In this document: piece by piece, positions 15,184-21,960 of the stretch
Numbering within the stretch: the stretch's first letter is position 1
How the letters are laid out: each line of letters starts with the position of its first letter
DNA from: a virus
Length of the DNA: 42,383 nucleotides
Direction: 5' to 3' (one strand)
IMG/VR virus record: IMGVR_UViG_3300031962_000007
Location: 1 to 42,383 of that record
Notes under the pieces: model-generated
What the model was told of the DNA's origin: nothing
The model's input: only the letters and a program-made list of their open reading frames with translations
Database searches by the model: none
Program-made: the position numbers and the translations under genes

Positions 15184-15238
15184 GCTTGCCCTTGGGGTAC
15201 GAGGTTTAACCACTTCTCCGTATCGAGCGAGGGCAAGC
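15184..15238 (+). promoter_or_regulatory. Long stem-loop ahead of the methyltransferase gene
   Basis: GCTTGCCCT at 15184-15192 pairs perfectly with AGGGCAAGC at 15230-15238. Inside, 15196-15203 (GGTACGAG) pairs with 15216-15224 (CTCCGTATC) with one bulged base, closing a 12-base loop. The structure fills the 75-base gap between the collagen-like gene and the methyltransferase, ending about 14 bases before the latter's ATG. No T-run follows, so a cis-regulatory RNA is more likely than a terminator. Confidence 0.45.
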
Positions 15239-15252
15239 ATGAGGACTAAACC

Positions 15253-15888
15253 ATGAAAATACTTGTAGCCTGTGAGGAATCACAAAAAGTTACCGAAGCG
15301 TTTCGTCTACGAGGTCACGAAGCATACTCGTGCGATATAGAACCATGCGGGGGTAGTCATCCCGAATGGCATTTGAGGCAGGATGTCACGCCATTGCTAG
15401 CTTCTCAATGGGATATGATTTTAGCTTTTCCGCCGTGCACGCATTTAGCCGTAAGCGGAGCTGCTTGGTTTGCCCAAAAACGCGCGGATGGTCGTCAACG
15501 GCAAGGCATAGAATTTTTTATGCAATTTGCAAATGCGACATGTCCACGGATTGCTATTGAAAACCCAGTAGGTATAATGTCGAAAGAATGGCGAAAACCA
15601 GACCAGATAATTCAGCCTTATCAATTTGGTGATCCATTCAGTAAAAAAACATGTTTATGGCTAAAGGGCCTTCCTAAGCTTAGGCCTACAACTATTGTAG
15701 GCAGTGGCGAACGCATCACATTCGCTAGCGGTAAGTCTATGCCAAAATGGTATGCTGATGCGTTTCACTTGCCACCAAAGGAAAGAGCGAAAGTTAGAAG
15801 CCGCACGTTCGACGGAATAGCTAATGCAATGGCGGATCAGTGGGGTAGCCAAGAATTTGCTGGAGAAGGCAGAATTGAAAATGCTTAG
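15253..15888 (+). CDS. Putative DNA cytosine methyltransferase (small phage type)
   Basis: 211 residues. The N-terminal ILVACEESQKVTEAFR and YSCDIEPCGG (residues 22-34) fit the SAM-binding motifs of C5-cytosine methyltransferases, FPPCTHLAVSGA (59-70) carries the Pro-Cys catalytic pair, and IENPVG (102-107) matches the ENV motif. No target-recognition domain is present, as in other short phage members. The role could be DNA modification against host restriction, but target and activity are unknown. It follows the stem-loop at 15184-15238, and GAGG precedes the ATG. A non-DNA substrate cannot be excluded. Confidence 0.75.
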   Translation: MKILVACEESQKVTEAFRLRGHEAYSCDIEPCGGSHPEWHLRQDVTPLLASQWDMILAFPPCTHLAVSGAAWFAQKRADGRQRQGIEFFMQFANATCPRIAIENPVGIMSKEWRKPDQIIQPYQFGDPFSKKTCLWLKGLPKLRPTTIVGSGERITFASGKSMPKWYADAFHLPPKERAKVRSRTFDGIANAMADQWGSQEFAGEGRIENA

Positions 15889-15923
15889 GGTATAGGAACA
15901 TTCATTGAAAGGGGTAAGCTGAT

Positions 15924-16067
15924 ATGGAATGGGTTTGTCATTGGTCAACCTCGCCAGACGGAGAGCATCGACTAGAGTTTCAAGAGGATGCCCATGGGAT
16001 AGTAACATGGCGTTGTCTTAATTGCGGTGAAACAATCCATCAATATTCTGATACACAAGGAGGATAA
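15924..16067 (+). CDS. Small Cys-containing protein
   Basis: 47 residues (MEWVCHWSTSPDGEHRLEFQ...). An early Cys-x-x-His-type pair and CLNCGETIH give a possible zinc site. GGGG lies upstream of the ATG. It sits four bases before the next small zinc gene. It may be a zinc-ribbon protein; role unknown. Confidence 0.5.
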   Translation: MEWVCHWSTSPDGEHRLEFQEDAHGIVTWRCLNCGETIHQYSDTQGG

Positions 16068-16071
16068 ATCT

Positions 16072-16197
16072 ATGAATTCACATTTGTGTCCTAGTTGTCG
16101 TGGAACAGGCTTGGATGGTCCTACATACGAGGATACATGGAATCCCTGCCATGAATGCGAAGGCGCGGGCGAAATATTCGAGGGTGAAAATGAGTAG
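16072..16197 (+). CDS. Small DnaJ-type zinc-finger protein
   Basis: 41 residues with GGAGG upstream. CPSCRGTGLDG and CHECEGAGE are two CxxCxGxG repeats, the DnaJ central zinc-finger motif, here alone without a J domain. Such free repeats occur in many phage small proteins. It could bind a partner protein or nucleic acid. Confidence 0.6.
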   Translation: MNSHLCPSCRGTGLDGPTYEDTWNPCHECEGAGEIFEGENE

Positions 16198-16540
16198 GGA
16201 GCGAGATATAGCTTTCGGGCTTCATTCCAATATCCCACGTTGTTGTATTGATTTTTTCGTCAATGAATGGGACTGCACACGCGAGACTTTACACTCACGC
16301 GCAATCGATATAGCATGTCCACGGTGGAATTATGTTCCATGCCCTATTTGCCTAAAGAAAAATAACAAAGTCCGCATACGCGAATGTATAATAGAATGCG
16401 GGCGAGAGTGTTGGAAGTATTTTGACGAAAGGGGGCACTATGATAGCGGAACTTCTACTTTTGGGAACGCTCCAAGCAACGGCATATCGAGCAACGCCAG
16501 AGCAAACAAAGCCCACATGCAAAAATCGTCATGCATGTGA
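16190..16540 (+). CDS. Cys-rich protein, unknown
   Basis: 116 residues from ATG 16190 overlapping the previous gene. RCCIDFFVNEW, CPRWNYVPCPICLKKN and ECIIECGRECW give more than eight Cys, suggesting a zinc- or iron-sulfur-binding protein. The last third (about 33 codons) overlaps the following 3D-domain gene in another frame and looks less protein-like, so this tail may be under little constraint. Function unknown. Confidence 0.5.
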   Translation: MSRERDIAFGLHSNIPRCCIDFFVNEWDCTRETLHSRAIDIACPRWNYVPCPICLKKNNKVRIRECIIECGRECWKYFDERGHYDSGTSTFGNAPSNGISSNARANKAHMQKSSCM

Positions 16541-16808
16541 GACAAGTATCGGCGAAAATGTTTCAGAGCTTGGCGTTGCTGTTAGCCCCGATCTTTTGGC
16601 TAGTGGTAGAGTGCATTATCGTGATTGTCTCTATATTTCTGGGATTGGTTTTAGGATTGTTAACGATACCACCAATAAGCGTTTACATAACGCTGTTGAT
16701 GTATTCGTATATGAAAAGGGCGAAGAGAGACGATTCGGAATACGACATTTGAAAGTGTGGCTGATAAAGCCGCCAGACAAAACAAAAATCGCCGAGGAGG
16801 AAAAATGA
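16440..16808 (+). CDS. 3D-domain protein (lytic-transglycosylase-like fold), secreted
   Basis: 122 residues from ATG 16440 with GGGGG upstream. The first 18 residues (MIAELLLLGTLQATAYRA) look like a signal or anchor segment and include the TAY often found at the start of 3D proteins. The rest matches the 3D (Asp-Asp-Asp) domain: LGVAVSPDLLASG, then RIVNDTTNKRLHNAVDVFV with Asp-76 and Asp-87, then RRFGIRHLKVWL. These domains have the double-psi barrel of MltA-like peptidoglycan enzymes, so cell-wall action is plausible. One conserved Asp/Gly position appears altered (NDTTN rather than DTGG), so activity is uncertain. It may be a lysis or entry factor. Confidence 0.65.
   Translation: MIAELLLLGTLQATAYRATPEQTKPTCKNRHACETSIGENVSELGVAVSPDLLASGRVHYRDCLYISGIGFRIVNDTTNKRLHNAVDVFVYEKGEERRFGIRHLKVWLIKPPDKTKIAEEEK
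16558..16752 (+). CDS. Hydrophobic frame nested in the 3D-domain gene (uncertain)
   Basis: A 64-residue frame (MFQSLALLLAPIFWLVVECI...) lies wholly inside the 3D-domain gene in another frame. It would give two membrane segments and a charged tail (KRAKRDDSEYDI), the shape of a small holin. No good ribosome site is present (CGGCGAAA before the ATG). It may be a frame artefact of a T-rich gene or a genuine embedded gene. Confidence 0.25.
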   Translation: MFQSLALLLAPIFWLVVECIIVIVSIFLGLVLGLLTIPPISVYITLLMYSYMKRAKRDDSEYDI

Positions 16809-17047
16809 GAATAGAAATTGGAGAATTAGTTCATGTTCTAGGAAAAGAGTTAGCCCATTCAACGGATGAATTACAAAGTCGTTTCTTAAACAACTTTGCC
16901 GCTGAACTAAAGATGATAAGTGAATCACGCCGAGAGACACAACTTTGCTATTTGTCAGATAAGCTTTCTAAAGATGGTTGTGAATTAATTATCGCACTTG
17001 CTGATTTTGTGAAAATTCGACAGGAGAACAAAACTCATGCAGTATAA
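16805..17047 (+). CDS. Small helical phage protein, unknown
   Basis: 80 residues from ATG 16805 with GAGGAGG upstream, overlapping the previous stop as ATGA. HSTDELQSRFLNNFAAEL and SDKLSKDGCELIIALADFV suggest a helical protein of a type common in phage early regions. No known motif. It overlaps the next gene by 11 bases. Confidence 0.55.
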   Translation: MRIEIGELVHVLGKELAHSTDELQSRFLNNFAAELKMISESRRETQLCYLSDKLSKDGCELIIALADFVKIRQENKTHAV

Positions 17048-17195
17048 AGCTTATGGAAATCGAAAATCGACGCCCTCGCGGATGGCGCGAAAGCATGCAA
17101 GGCGCGAAGTGTTTGTGGCGAACAAAAAGATGGCTAAAGCGGCACGAAAAGCGGCCCGATTAAAACGGAAATCGCTCGAAGTGTCTTACGAATGA
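17037..17195 (+). CDS. Very basic small protein
   Basis: 52 residues, with about 20 Lys/Arg (KKMAKAARKAARLKRK). AGGAG lies about 10 bases before the ATG, and the stop overlaps the next start as ATGA. It could bind DNA or RNA. The basic composition is seen, the function is inferred. Confidence 0.5.
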   Translation: MQYKAYGNRKSTPSRMARKHARREVFVANKKMAKAARKAARLKRKSLEVSYE

Positions 17196-17659
17196 GGGGC
17201 CGTGTGGGTATATCGGGAAAGACAAATATGAATGACCGACACTTTGTAAAAAAGCAGAAGTTAAAAGAAATTAGCGGCTCAAGCGGGGCATATGAGCAAT
17301 GGATGGAGGGGCACAAAGGTTCCCGTTCCAAAGGATATAGACGCAAAGACGGGCTAGACGAGCGTTTTGGACGCATTACCGAGGACGTACTAGCCAATCC
17401 CGATAGCCTACAAGAGAGCGAGGCGATGTACGCCAATGACCAGCCCTCCAATCCGCACTTCATCTTGGGGGAAGCGGTGGAGCATTTGCAAGGACGACAA
17501 CGAGAGGTCTATTTGTTGACTATGCGGGAGGAGAAGTCGCTTGCAGAGGCCGCCCAAGTGCTCGGAATCGCGAAAGGCACCGCGCAAAAGTACCAGGAAC
17601 GGGCCATAAAATTTATCGAGAGCTATTGTAAGCAAGCAATAAATCGGGGGCGTGTATAA
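17192..17659 (+). CDS. Sigma-70 region 4-like transcription regulator
   Basis: 155 residues (or 143 from an internal ATG at 17228). Residues about 95-143 form a sigma region 4-type helix-turn-helix: LQGRQREVYLLTMREEKSL, then EAAQVLGIAKGTAQKYQER. The N-terminal 90 residues lack sigma region 2, so it is more like an ArpU or positive-control factor than a complete sigma factor. It may switch on late genes by binding host RNA polymerase or DNA; no phage RNA polymerase was found in the window, which would make such a factor useful. Confidence 0.7.
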   Translation: MRGRVGISGKTNMNDRHFVKKQKLKEISGSSGAYEQWMEGHKGSRSKGYRRKDGLDERFGRITEDVLANPDSLQESEAMYANDQPSNPHFILGEAVEHLQGRQREVYLLTMREEKSLAEAAQVLGIAKGTAQKYQERAIKFIESYCKQAINRGRV

Positions 17660-17871
17660 TGGGCGACAAAATAAAGCAGATTTGGTCGTATATTCAAGAC
17701 CTTGCGGATGTACGAGGGGATACCATAATGGCAGCTATGTCGGCTGTTTTCATAGTGCGCGTGGCAGCATCCGCATTCGCAAAATTTCCGCCGTTGACAG
17801 CGAGCGAGGCGGCGTTCTACGCATCAGCCATCGGTTCCTTCGCCTATAGCAATCGAGGGCCAAAAGCGTGA
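17659..17871 (+). CDS. Small membrane protein
   Basis: 70 residues. After an N-terminal amphipathic part, residues about 22-40 (TIMAAMSAVFIVRVAASAFA) form a membrane segment, with a second weaker one near the end. TAATG overlap with the previous gene. It is the first of three consecutive membrane-type genes, so a holin-like role is possible. Confidence 0.5.
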   Translation: MGDKIKQIWSYIQDLADVRGDTIMAAMSAVFIVRVAASAFAKFPPLTASEAAFYASAIGSFAYSNRGPKA

Positions 17872-17996
17872 TAACTATGTTCGCTATGATCGCCGGAGCA
17901 CTTACCTCGGCGGCATGGGTTGCACCACAGCCACAATGTTATATCTACGCGGTAATCGCTAGTGTATTCTTTGTCATAGTGCGGAGGGCACAATGA
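17868..17996 (+). CDS. Very small membrane protein, GTG start
   Basis: 42 residues from a GTG overlapping the previous stop (GTGA), with GAGG nine bases upstream; an ATG at 17877 is an alternative. Two short hydrophobic stretches (MFAMIAGALTSAAW and YAVIASVFFVIVRR) fit a hairpin of two membrane helices. It overlaps the next gene's ATG by 4 bases. Function unknown. Confidence 0.45.
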   Translation: MITMFAMIAGALTSAAWVAPQPQCYIYAVIASVFFVIVRRAQ

Positions 17997-18511
17997 CATT
18001 CTCGGATCATTTCAAGCATTTCCTAACGGCCATTTGCACGGCCATTGTTTTCCTTGTGGCTGGATGGTTTGGCCTACGCCATATCGTCGCCGGTCAGCCA
18101 CAAGGCGTTGTTCTCAGGCCCCAGGACAAGGAGCGCGTGTCCTACAATTCGACCTCCCATATCCTTACCGTCACTACCGACAAGGGCACGACAAGATCAT
18201 ACACGCGCAATCTCAACATCCTCGTCGAGAAGAATGGGACGGTCATAATCAAGAAGCGTCTTGTAGGCTTCGAGCGGGCTCCGTTCATGGCCATAGGGGC
18301 ATCATTCGATGGCTTGTCACTGAAGAGGAATGGCTACCTAGGATTAAACTTAGTGGAACTTTGGCGATTCGATATCGGTCCCGCTCTTGCAATAGGCGAG
18401 ATCGGCGTTAGGCCGTTGGCGCAAATTCAATACAATTTCTACTCCAACACGAGCATCATGGTTGGTTGGTGGTTTGGTGCTTACCATGCTGCCATAGGCG
18501 TTAAGTTCTAG
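17993..18511 (+). CDS. Membrane-anchored phage protein with beta-rich domain
   Basis: 172 residues. An N-terminal membrane segment at about residues 10-28 (FLTAICTAIVFLVAGWFGL) is followed by a Thr/Ser-rich periplasmic-type part (SHILTVTTDKGTTRSYTRN) and an extended beta/Gly-rich C-terminal half (NGYLGLNLVELWRFDIGPA). No lytic motif. Third member of the membrane-gene run. A spanin-like or anchoring role is possible but not shown. Confidence 0.55.
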   Translation: MTFSDHFKHFLTAICTAIVFLVAGWFGLRHIVAGQPQGVVLRPQDKERVSYNSTSHILTVTTDKGTTRSYTRNLNILVEKNGTVIIKKRLVGFERAPFMAIGASFDGLSLKRNGYLGLNLVELWRFDIGPALAIGEIGVRPLAQIQYNFYSNTSIMVGWWFGAYHAAIGVKF

Positions 18512-18526
18512 AAAGGATGGCTATAT

Positions 18527-19144
18527 ATGCAAATTGATCGGCAATGGCTAGAACGCCAATGTGCATGTCCTGAAGGTAAAGAATTCTTCTTGGCGGAGGG
18601 GATTCTTCTTTTAGATGCTGGCACGCGTAATTTAATAAAAAAAGAAAAGCTTGAGTGGGCAAATTGGCTTGTAACACGCGCAATGAACCATACGCAAAAA
18701 GTGCTTTATGGAGTGTACGCTGCAAAACAAGTTTTACGACTATATGAGAATATCTATCCAAAAGATCATCGCCCCCGTAATGCGATTCAAGCTGCTTTAC
18801 GATTCGTAAAAAATCCAACTAAAGAAAATGAAGAGACGGCTTACGCGGCTTACGCGGCGGCTAACGCGGCGGCTAACGCGGCGGCTTACGCGGCTAACGC
18901 GGCGGCTTACGCGGCGGCTTACGCGGCTTACGCGGCGGCTAACGCGGCGGCTTACGCGGCTTACGCGGCGGCTAACGCGGCGGCTAACGCGGCTTACGCG
19001 GCGGCTAACGCGGCGGCTAACGCGGCTTACGCGGCTTACGCGGCGGCTTACGCGGCTAACGCGGCGATGAAAACGAAGATCATTTTGTATGGACTTCGAT
19101 TAATTAAAAAGGAGAATAAATCATATGTCAAGAGTGATTGCTGA
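18527..19144 (+). CDS. Ala-rich repeat protein with Tyr/Asn-Ala-Ala units
   Basis: 205 residues. The N-terminal 100 residues form a globular domain (CACPEGKEFFLAEGIL; LEWANWLVTRAMNH) resembling putative-immunity-type proteins with an Ala repeat tail. From about residue 105 to 180 the chain consists almost only of [Y/N]-A-A and [Y/N]-A-A-A units, then a short Lys-rich tail. The repeat would form one long Ala helix or solenoid. Weak ribosome site (AAGGATGG before the ATG). The last 20 bases overlap the next gene. Role unknown. Confidence 0.65.
   Translation: MQIDRQWLERQCACPEGKEFFLAEGILLLDAGTRNLIKKEKLEWANWLVTRAMNHTQKVLYGVYAAKQVLRLYENIYPKDHRPRNAIQAALRFVKNPTKENEETAYAAYAAANAAANAAAYAANAAAYAAAYAAYAAANAAAYAAYAAANAAANAAYAAANAAANAAYAAYAAAYAANAAMKTKIILYGLRLIKKENKSYVKSDC
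18838..19066 (+). repeat. Tandem 9/12-base repeats inside the Ala-rich gene
   Basis: About 230 bases built of GCGGCTTAC and GCGGCTAAC units with extra GCG codons. The pattern is irregular (9- and 12-base spacing), keeps frame throughout and encodes Ala with Tyr or Asn alternating. It has the look of slippage-generated expansion. No start or stop in the repeat interrupts the 205-residue protein. Confidence 0.85.
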
Positions 19145-19481
19145 CGAGAATGGTGGTGGAGAATTCAATCCCACCGCATTCCTGCGTGAAGAGGGCGCGA
19201 TGCTTAAGGGAATCGTGCTAGGCAAGCGGGAAGTGAAAACGGAGTACGGACCAAGGCCCGTGTACAGCTTCAAAGTTTTGGATGCCACGTGCAAGTTTAA
19301 AGCGGGCAAAGTTGAAGTACAGCCAGAGGAAGGCGCAACGGTGGATGCATTCGCGCCTACACGTTTGGCACGGCAGCTCGCGCATGTTGAGAATGGTGAA
19401 ACTGTTACAATTACTTATGCAGGCAAGAAGAAGGTGGGACGTGGGCAGCCAGCTCATGTGTTTCGCGTCGAAGTAGAGTAA
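19125..19481 (+). CDS. Single-stranded DNA-binding protein candidate
   Basis: 118 residues. [17 protein letters not shown], then [19 protein letters not shown] and [19 protein letters not shown] read as an OB-fold of phage SSB type. The position before the nuclease and prim-pol genes supports a replication role: coating single strands. The family match is weaker than for the enzymes; an alternative is another small OB-fold protein. The acidic C-terminal tail typical of SSBs is short (VEVE). Confidence 0.5.
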   Translation: MSRVIADENGGGEFNPTAFLREEGAMLKGIVLGKREVKTEYGPRPVYSFKVLDATCKFKAGKVEVQPEEGATVDAFAPTRLARQLAHVENGETVTITYAGKKKVGRGQPAHVFRVEVE

Positions 19482-19482
19482 T

Positions 19483-19893
19483 ATGTTTGATGAAAAAGCC
19501 TATAAACGAGCGTACTATCTAGCTCATAAAAGAAAGATTTGTGCGCGAAGTAAAGCGCGTTATTTTGCTTTTAAGGAGATCGATAGAACACGTCGTTTAG
19601 TAGCGGCTAATCGCTATATTCAACGAAATAAAGAGTATTGGTCTTATCAACACATGATGCAACGTTGTTATAACTCAAAAGATAAAGACTACTCACTTTA
19701 TGGTGGACGAGGGATTAAAGTGTGTATTCGTTGGCGAGGCTCATTTGTAAACTTTAGGAAAGATATGGGTATTCGACCTGTAGGTTTTTCTATTGATCGA
19801 ATCAATAATAATGGAAACTATTCCCCAACAAACTGCCGATGGGCTAGTCCAATAGTTCAGGCAAATAATAGGAGGCTACCTTGCCACTCATGA
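19483..19893 (+). CDS. HNH-type homing endonuclease
   Basis: 136 residues beginning [18 protein letters not shown]. The DNA-binding N-terminus is very basic, and the core has [25 protein letters not shown] and [18 protein letters not shown], the pattern of free-standing phage HNH endonucleases found beside introns and in intergenic spaces. The gene is AT-rich compared with its neighbours and ends 13 bases inside the start of the next one. It probably cuts homologous sites lacking it and spreads by repair. Confidence 0.8.
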   Translation: MFDEKAYKRAYYLAHKRKICARSKARYFAFKEIDRTRRLVAANRYIQRNKEYWSYQHMMQRCYNSKDKDYSLYGGRGIKVCIRWRGSFVNFRKDMGIRPVGFSIDRINNNGNYSPTNCRWASPIVQANNRRLPCHS

Positions 19894-20225
19894 AACGCCA
19901 AAATGGAAGCACTGCTACGGCGACCCCCCCGACGGTCGAAACAACAAAGAACAATATTGATGCTACGCATCATGCACCAACAGTAACCGAAATACCGAAA
20001 GCGACGAAACACACACGCGAGACGCCGATGACGAAGGACGACTACTGGCGCAGACGCGAGGAGCGCGACATCGAGACGGGCGTGCGCATTCGCCGAAGCG
20101 GCGTTATACAAGCCGCCGCCATGTCCGTGGGCACGAGCCAGTACAATACGGGCAGCACAATTGAGTCCTATGCCGATGTCGTCGAAAAGCTTGCCGAGCG
20201 GATGCTCGCGTGGGTTAACCGATGA
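19881..20225 (+). CDS. Conserved phage protein, unknown (TTG or ATG start)
   Basis: 114 residues from a TTG at 19881 (GGAGG five bases upstream) or 111 from an ATG at 19890. The N-terminus is Thr/Pro/Ala-rich and disordered. The C-terminal 65 residues ([20 protein letters not shown], then [13 protein letters not shown]) match a recurrent phage protein near SSB/replication genes. No catalytic motif. The HNH gene overlaps its start by 13 bases, so the original start may have been displaced. Confidence 0.55.
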   Translation: MPLMKRQNGSTATATPPTVETTKNNIDATHHAPTVTEIPKATKHTRETPMTKDDYWRRREERDIETGVRIRRSGVIQAAAMSVGTSQYNTGSTIESYADVVEKLAERMLAWVNR

Positions 20226-20365
20226 TAGAGTTCGAGTTTTATGCTCCGGCGCACAACGTCGATCCTTACGGGGCGTCGGCGAGCATCGAATACACGACGG
20301 GTGAAGAGCTGGACTTCTTGGAGATCGACGAGCAGATTCATGCCATGTTTCTAGGATACCTATAA
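20222..20365 (+). CDS. Small acidic protein, unknown
   Basis: 47 residues ([20 protein letters not shown]...), with an acidic second half (TTGEELDFLEIDEQIHAMF). ATGA overlap with the gene before; its stop touches the next ATG. Coding is supported by the exact tiling. Function unknown. Confidence 0.5.
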   Translation: MIEFEFYAPAHNVDPYGASASIEYTTGEELDFLEIDEQIHAMFLGYL

Positions 20366-21019
20366 ATGCCGCATACTGAATGCTATGTAAACGGAGTGTG
20401 GTACCCGAGTGTCAGCACTATAATTAGTGCGGAATCGAAGCCTTGGCTTCAAACATGGCGTGAAAAGTGGGGATCGCTTGCCGAGCGGAAAGTGAAAGCC
20501 GCCAATGAGATAGGCACGGAATTTCATCGTTGCGTCGAACAGTATCTTGAAACTGGCGGTTATCAGTTGAGCATGACATTGTCCACGGCTTATTATCCAC
20601 GCCTGCGCGGAATGATGGGATCGTTTGTTGATTGGGCAACAAGTGTAAATGGCGAGATTCATTCTACAGAATTAAAAGTAATAAGCCATACGCATACCTA
20701 TTCGGGAACGCTAGATGCCGTAGGGACATTTGACGGAAATCCTATGCTCTATGATTGGAAAACAAGTAGCCGTATTTATCCCGACATGGATATTCAACTT
20801 GTCGCATACGCGGAAGCGTATAAGGAGCAAACGGGCCAAGAAATCAAGCAAGGAATGATCGTACACGTGTCAAAAGACAAGCCGCATTTTAAACTCACGA
20901 CCAAGACTTTCAAACTTGGAAAGCGCGTGTTCAACAAGTTTCTTAAACTTAGAAGCATGTTCGATGAAATATACGATCAATCATCCGCATCGATTCAAAC
21001 GCTGGATTTTGAGGAGTAA
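20366..21019 (+). CDS. PD-(D/E)XK nuclease, RecB/Cas4-like
   Basis: 217 residues. H54 in GTEFHRCV and the core TYSGTLDAVG (D117), LYDWKTSS (D130, K132) and QLVAYAEAY (144-152) are the ordered motifs of the PD-(D/E)XK RecB exonuclease group. It would degrade or process DNA ends in recombination or replication. It lies between the SSB candidate and prim-pol genes. The length fits single-domain phage exonucleases. It has no Cas4-type Cys cluster. Confidence 0.8.
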   Translation: MPHTECYVNGVWYPSVSTIISAESKPWLQTWREKWGSLAERKVKAANEIGTEFHRCVEQYLETGGYQLSMTLSTAYYPRLRGMMGSFVDWATSVNGEIHSTELKVISHTHTYSGTLDAVGTFDGNPMLYDWKTSSRIYPDMDIQLVAYAEAYKEQTGQEIKQGMIVHVSKDKPHFKLTTKTFKLGKRVFNKFLKLRSMFDEIYDQSSASIQTLDFEE

Positions 21020-21021
21020 CT

Positions 21022-21249
21022 ATGCCAAAAGCAACCATGACATTCAACTTGCCGGAAGAACGATACGAGTACGCTTGCGCTATTCATGGGGCGGATTGGA
21101 AGTCCATCGTGTACGAAGTCTCCATGTTCCTGCGGAACAAGCTCAAGCACGGGCACGAGTATAAGACGGCGGACGAGGCCCTCGAAGCGGTGAAGGCGGA
21201 GCTTTGGGAAGAGTGCAACGCAAGCGGTCTTGATCCTTGGAGCGAATGA
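21022..21249 (+). CDS. Small conserved phage protein, unknown
   Basis: 75 residues: FNLPEERYEYACAIHGADW followed by SMFLRNKLKHGHEYKT and a helical tail. This is a recurrent phage protein in replication regions, of unknown function. It lies two bases after the nuclease gene. Confidence 0.6.
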   Translation: MPKATMTFNLPEERYEYACAIHGADWKSIVYEVSMFLRNKLKHGHEYKTADEALEAVKAELWEECNASGLDPWSE

Positions 21250-21518
21250 TGAAAAAATCTAGGAGAGAAAAACAACTAGAGTCCATTATACTGGACATAT
21301 CTTGGATGGCCCGCCGCTACGCGGATGGACGGCAAACATACGCGCCGCATATGTACAACGACGCTATAGAGTTGGCCGTTAAACTCGGGTTGCCGATCCA
21401 AAAAGACATCATCGTTAAGCCACCGTCGTACTTTGCCCAGGACGGCGACCCGAGAATTGCACCGCGAAAGGAGCCAATCGATGAAAAAAGTACCATCAAT
21501 GAAGAGACAGGCTGTTAA
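21249..21518 (+). CDS. Small conserved phage protein (DISWMARRYADGR motif)
   Basis: 89 residues; the second of two adjacent ATGs was chosen because GGAG is six bases upstream. DISWMARRYADGRQTYAP is a recognisable conserved phrase of short phage proteins of unknown function. Tail DPRIAPRKEPIDEKS is hydrophilic. It overlaps the next gene by 38 bases in a different frame. Confidence 0.6.
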   Translation: MKKSRREKQLESIILDISWMARRYADGRQTYAPHMYNDAIELAVKLGLPIQKDIIVKPPSYFAQDGDPRIAPRKEPIDEKSTINEETGC

Positions 21519-21654
21519 AGAGCTTAAAGTCTGTATACGCGAGTCCCGTAAAGTGGCGCGCCAGATAAACCGCAAGCTTGAGTCGTTGGCGCAGTGGAAT
21601 AAGGCGAAGCAGAAGGCCAAGGAGAAGCTAGTAGAACTTTGTGGGCTCAAATGA
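21481..21654 (+). CDS. Small basic helical protein
   Basis: 57 residues from an ATG with AAGGAG upstream. It is a helical Lys/Arg-rich chain (KVARQINRKLESLAQWNKAK) with one Cys near each end. A nucleic-acid-binding or coiled-coil role is possible. ATGA overlap with the next gene. Confidence 0.5.
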   Translation: MKKVPSMKRQAVKELKVCIRESRKVARQINRKLESLAQWNKAKQKAKEKLVELCGLK

Positions 21655-21788
21655 ACTTATCGGTAGTCGCTGGACCGCACGGAGGTTGGTGGGTAAAGGA
21701 TGGCGACAAAGTGTTGATGTGGTCCTATTCCAAGGAACACGCGGAGCAATACAAGGAGGAATTGGTAAAACTATGTGGTCCACGCTAG
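21651..21788 (+). CDS. Very small protein, unknown
   Basis: 45 residues (MNLSVVAGPHGGWWVKDGDK...). The ATG overlaps the previous stop as ATGA. WWVKDGDKVLMWSYSKEHAE suggests a small beta-hairpin plus helix. A longer frame here in another register was judged a shadow. Confidence 0.45.
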   Translation: MNLSVVAGPHGGWWVKDGDKVLMWSYSKEHAEQYKEELVKLCGPR

Positions 21789-21841
21789 AAAATATGTTTG
21801 ATGCGGTTGTGGAAAGGATTCTCTTATGGGTCATAAAGTAA
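21773..21841 (+). CDS. Possible 22-residue membrane peptide
   Basis: ATG 21773 to TAA 21841 encodes MWSTLENMFDAVVERILLWV plus two residues, an amphipathic or membrane helix. The nearest AGGAGG is 15 bases upstream, which is far. It bridges neighbouring genes, but coding is uncertain. Confidence 0.2.
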   Translation: MWSTLENMFDAVVERILLWVIK

Positions 21842-21960
21842 AGCCAAAATATGATTGTGATGAAGAAGGCCACGCGAATGATGGAAGTTGCTTGTGCTTT
21901 CGGAAGTGTGAGTGTAAATATTGCCAAGAGCGTGAAGCGTGGACGGACCTTGGTAAATGA
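21826..21960 (+). CDS. Small Cys-rich (zinc-binding) protein
   Basis: 44 residues with AAGGA seven bases upstream. CDEEGHANDGSCLCFRKCEC and a further CxxxC pair give seven Cys in 25 residues, enough for a double zinc site. It overlaps the prim-pol/helicase ATG by 4 bases (ATGA). Role unknown. Confidence 0.5.
   Translation: MGHKVKPKYDCDEEGHANDGSCLCFRKCECKYCQEREAWTDLGK

Noticed and set aside
18828-19070. Alternative frame of about 80 codons through the Ala repeats giving an Arg-Leu-Thr-rich protein
   Set aside because: It is the automatic product of the same tandem repeat in another frame, has no ribosome site and no non-repeat sequence.
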